Below, one piece after another: positions 23,572 to 24,909 of a stretch of 24,909 nucleotides of DNA. The stretch is from DASZVN01 sp035547055 (lineage in GTDB: Bacteria > Pseudomonadota > Alphaproteobacteria > Rhizobiales > Methylopilaceae). Numbering within the stretch: the first letter of the stretch is position 1; each line of letters starts with the position of its first letter. The position numbers and the translations under genes were made by a program. The DNA lies in assembly GCA_035547055.1 (NCBI GenBank), contig DASZVN010000111.1:1-24909 (forward strand), given 5' to 3'. Under the pieces are notes generated by a model, which saw only the letters and a list, made by a program, of their open reading frames with translations, was not told where the DNA came from and did not search any database.

Positions 23572-24295
23572 GCCGCGCTCCGAGCAGGAACTCGCGGTTG
23601 CCGTCGCCGCCGGCGATCGGCGACGCGATGGTGCCCAGCACCCGCCAGCCGAGCCCCGCGACCAGCGCCGCGGCGTCGCGGCAAACGGCCTCGTGCAGCG
23701 CCGGGTCGCGCACGATGCCGCCCTTCCCGACGCCGGCGCGGCCGACCTCGAATTGCGGCTTCACCAGCGCCACCAGTTCGGTCGCGGGCGCCGCCAGCGC
23801 CAGCGCGGCCGGCAGCACCGCCGCCAGCGGCGCGAAGCTGACATCGGCGACGATCAGGTTCGGCGGCGACGGCAGGTCGGCAGCCGCGAGGTCCCGGACG
23901 TCCTTCCCCTCCAGCGACACCACCCGAGGATCGCCGGCGATCTTCGGGTGAAGCTGGCCGTGGCCGACATCGACCGCGACCACCGTCGCCGCGCCCCGCG
24001 CGAGCAGCACGTCGGTGAAGCCGCCGGTCGAGGCGCCGACGTCGAGGCAGACGCGGCCCGCGGGGTCGATGCCGAAGGCGTCGAGCGCGTGGGCCAGCTT
24101 CACCCCGCCGCGCGACACCCAGGGATGGGCCGGCGCCGCCTCGATCGCGGCATCAGGCGCGAGCAGATCGGAAGGCTTCGCCACCGCGCGGCCGTCCGCC
24201 ACGACGGTGCCGGCCGCAATCGCCGCCTGGGCCTGTGCCCGCGTCGCGAACAGGCCGCGGGCCACGAGCAGCCGGTCGGCCCGCTCGCGGGTCAT
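23564..24295 (-). CDS. tlyA: TlyA-family rRNA 2'-O-methyltransferase/hemolysin A family protein
   Basis: A 243-residue protein with an S4 RNA-binding domain (about 5-60: RADRLLVARGLFATRAQAQ) and an FtsJ/RrmJ-type SAM fold. It has SRGGVKL (61-67), DVGASTGGFTDVLL (85-98), AVDVGHGQLHPKI and VKPQFEVG (178-185), which carry the Lys and Glu of the FtsJ catalytic set. Mycobacterial TlyA methylates 2'-O-cytidines of 16S and 23S rRNA. A longer frame begins at 24385 but runs through the family A repeat; the ATG at 24295 gives the family N-terminus. It overlaps the downstream RNA methyltransferase by eight bases, so both likely act in ribosome maturation. dxs, a frequent upstream neighbour, is not next to it here. 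Confidence 0.94.
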   Translation of the reverse strand: MTRERADRLLVARGLFATRAQAQAAIAAGTVVADGRAVAKPSDLLAPDAAIEAAPAHPWVSRGGVKLAHALDAFGIDPAGRVCLDVGASTGGFTDVLLARGAATVVAVDVGHGQLHPKIAGDPRVVSLEGKDVRDLAAADLPSPPNLIVADVSFAPLAAVLPAALALAAPATELVALVKPQFEVGRAGVGKGGIVRDPALHEAVCRDAAALVAGLGWRVLGTIASPIAGGDGNREFLLGARRG

Positions 24296-24305
24296 CGGCA
24301 CCGAT

Positions 24306-24400
24306 CCGCCATGCCCGGCCTTGGGCCGGGCATCCACGAGTTTGGACAGCACGCCGTTGAAGGAAGTCGTGGATGGCCGGGACAAGCCCGGCCATGACGG
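24306..24400 (+). repeat. Double-hairpin intergenic repeat, family A (95 bp)
   Basis: The copy runs from CCGCCATGCC to CATGACGG. Its arms match the 16060 copy almost base for base, including GCCCGGCCTTGGGCCGGGC and GGCCGGGACAAGCCCGGCC, while the centre differs. It fills nearly all of the gap between the partial conserved gene and tlyA. Confidence 0.85.
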
Positions 24401-24413
24401 AGACTTTTCGTCC

Positions 24414-24909
24414 TCATGCAGGCGCCTCGGCCCGTTCCGCGACGAGCGACATGCGCTGCCGCGGCGGCCGCGAAGCCAGCACCGCCAGCGGCTCCGGCCC
24501 GCACGTGATGGCGAAATAGTCGTAGGAGGCGGGGCCGTCGCCGGCCATCAGGAATTGGAAATGGCGGCGGAAGAAATTGTACTTCGTGGCCGCCCGCGTC
24601 TCCGCCGTCATCACCTCGTCGATGAAGACCTTTCGCGTCACGGGGTTGCGATCGCGCGCGGGGTCGCGGGGCAGGCCGCAGGCGGTCGCCGGGTCGTGCC
24701 GCCAGAAGGCGAGCCAGTCCCACTGCGCCTGGAAGTCGACCCAGATGACGTCGCGCTCGGCGACGAGACGCGCGATCGCCCGGCGCAGCCGCGCCGCGCC
24801 GGGGTCGAGCCCGCACCAGGGAATCGCCGAGCCGAGGCTGACGAAGCCGACCGCCGGGCCGTGGCGGCCGAGCGCCGGGTCTTTCTCCAGCGCCCTCGCC
24901 AGCGCCTCG
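24414..24909 (-). CDS. Conserved protein, C-terminal part (possibly alpha/beta hydrolase-like)
   Basis: A 165-codon open end of a minus-strand gene whose start lies beyond the right edge. The readable part contains VGFVSLGSAIPWCG, then a WVDFQAQWDWLAFW segment, RNPVTRKVFIDEVM and FFRRHFQFLMAGDGPASYDYF followed by AITCGP. This aromatic-rich pattern, with a stretch like VDYQ...NFW...FQFVMA, resembles a conserved alphaproteobacterial family that I recall as distantly hydrolase-like; that link is from memory and unverified. A shorter internal start at 24641 is not credible because conserved-looking sequence continues upstream in frame. No membrane segment or signal is seen in this part. A function is not assigned. 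Confidence 0.7.
   Translation of the reverse strand, partial: EALARALEKDPALGRHGPAVGFVSLGSAIPWCGLDPGAARLRRAIARLVAERDVIWVDFQAQWDWLAFWRHDPATACGLPRDPARDRNPVTRKVFIDEVMTAETRAATKYNFFRRHFQFLMAGDGPASYDYFAITCGPEPLAVLASRPPRQRMSLVAERAEAPA

Overview
The window is about 25 kb of very GC-rich DNA (pervasive G/C third positions, long antisense open frames) and looks like an alphaproteobacterial chromosome. The support is the paired DnaA-domain-IV-like and DUF6456 genes, a TlyA gene overlapping an Fe-S RNA methyltransferase gene, a metal-dependent type KdsA, CODH-type maturation genes and many palindromic intergenic repeats. I cannot assign a genus. No tRNA, rRNA, CRISPR array, transposase or phage gene was seen. 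Both ends cut a gene: a VOC protein at the left and a conserved hydrolase-like protein at the right.

Left part (1-2864, minus strand): a five-gene co-directional run reads from a split YeeE/YedE sulfur-transport pair through a VOC-domain protein to kdsA (Kdo-8-phosphate synthase, lipopolysaccharide) and a second VOC gene. An AT-rich inverted repeat lies upstream. Next (3078-4429) is a compact module: a stand-alone protein resembling the DNA-binding domain IV of DnaA, translationally coupled to a DUF6456 protein. Its promoter carries a palindrome and a near-consensus DnaA box, and a small uncharacterised gene diverges from it. DUF502 and glmS (hexosamine synthesis) follow.

Middle (7411-10573, minus strand): a 3-hydroxyacyl-CoA dehydrogenase that looks like the C-terminal half of a multifunctional beta-oxidation enzyme, a RidA-family protein and a metallo-beta-lactamase-fold hydrolase, each separated by repeat-rich spacers.

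Centre-right (10722-22177): the most coherent system. On the minus strand are a MoxR-type ATPase (CoxD-like), an SDR, a type I periplasmic binding protein, a VWA protein (CoxE-like), XdhC split into two genes, and a fused MoeA-like/MobA-like protein. On the plus strand, diverging from the ATPase, is a livHMGF branched-chain-type ABC transporter that the binding protein probably serves. The set looks like solute uptake plus maturation machinery for a molybdenum hydroxylase of the CO/xanthine dehydrogenase family, but no hydroxylase subunit is encoded in the window.

Right end (22333-24909, minus strand): a TrmA/RlmD-type RNA methyltransferase overlapping tlyA, then the partial conserved gene. 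At least four copies of one roughly 95 bp double-hairpin element, plus other hairpin families, fill most intergenic gaps. No gene-free stretch exceeds 300 bases.
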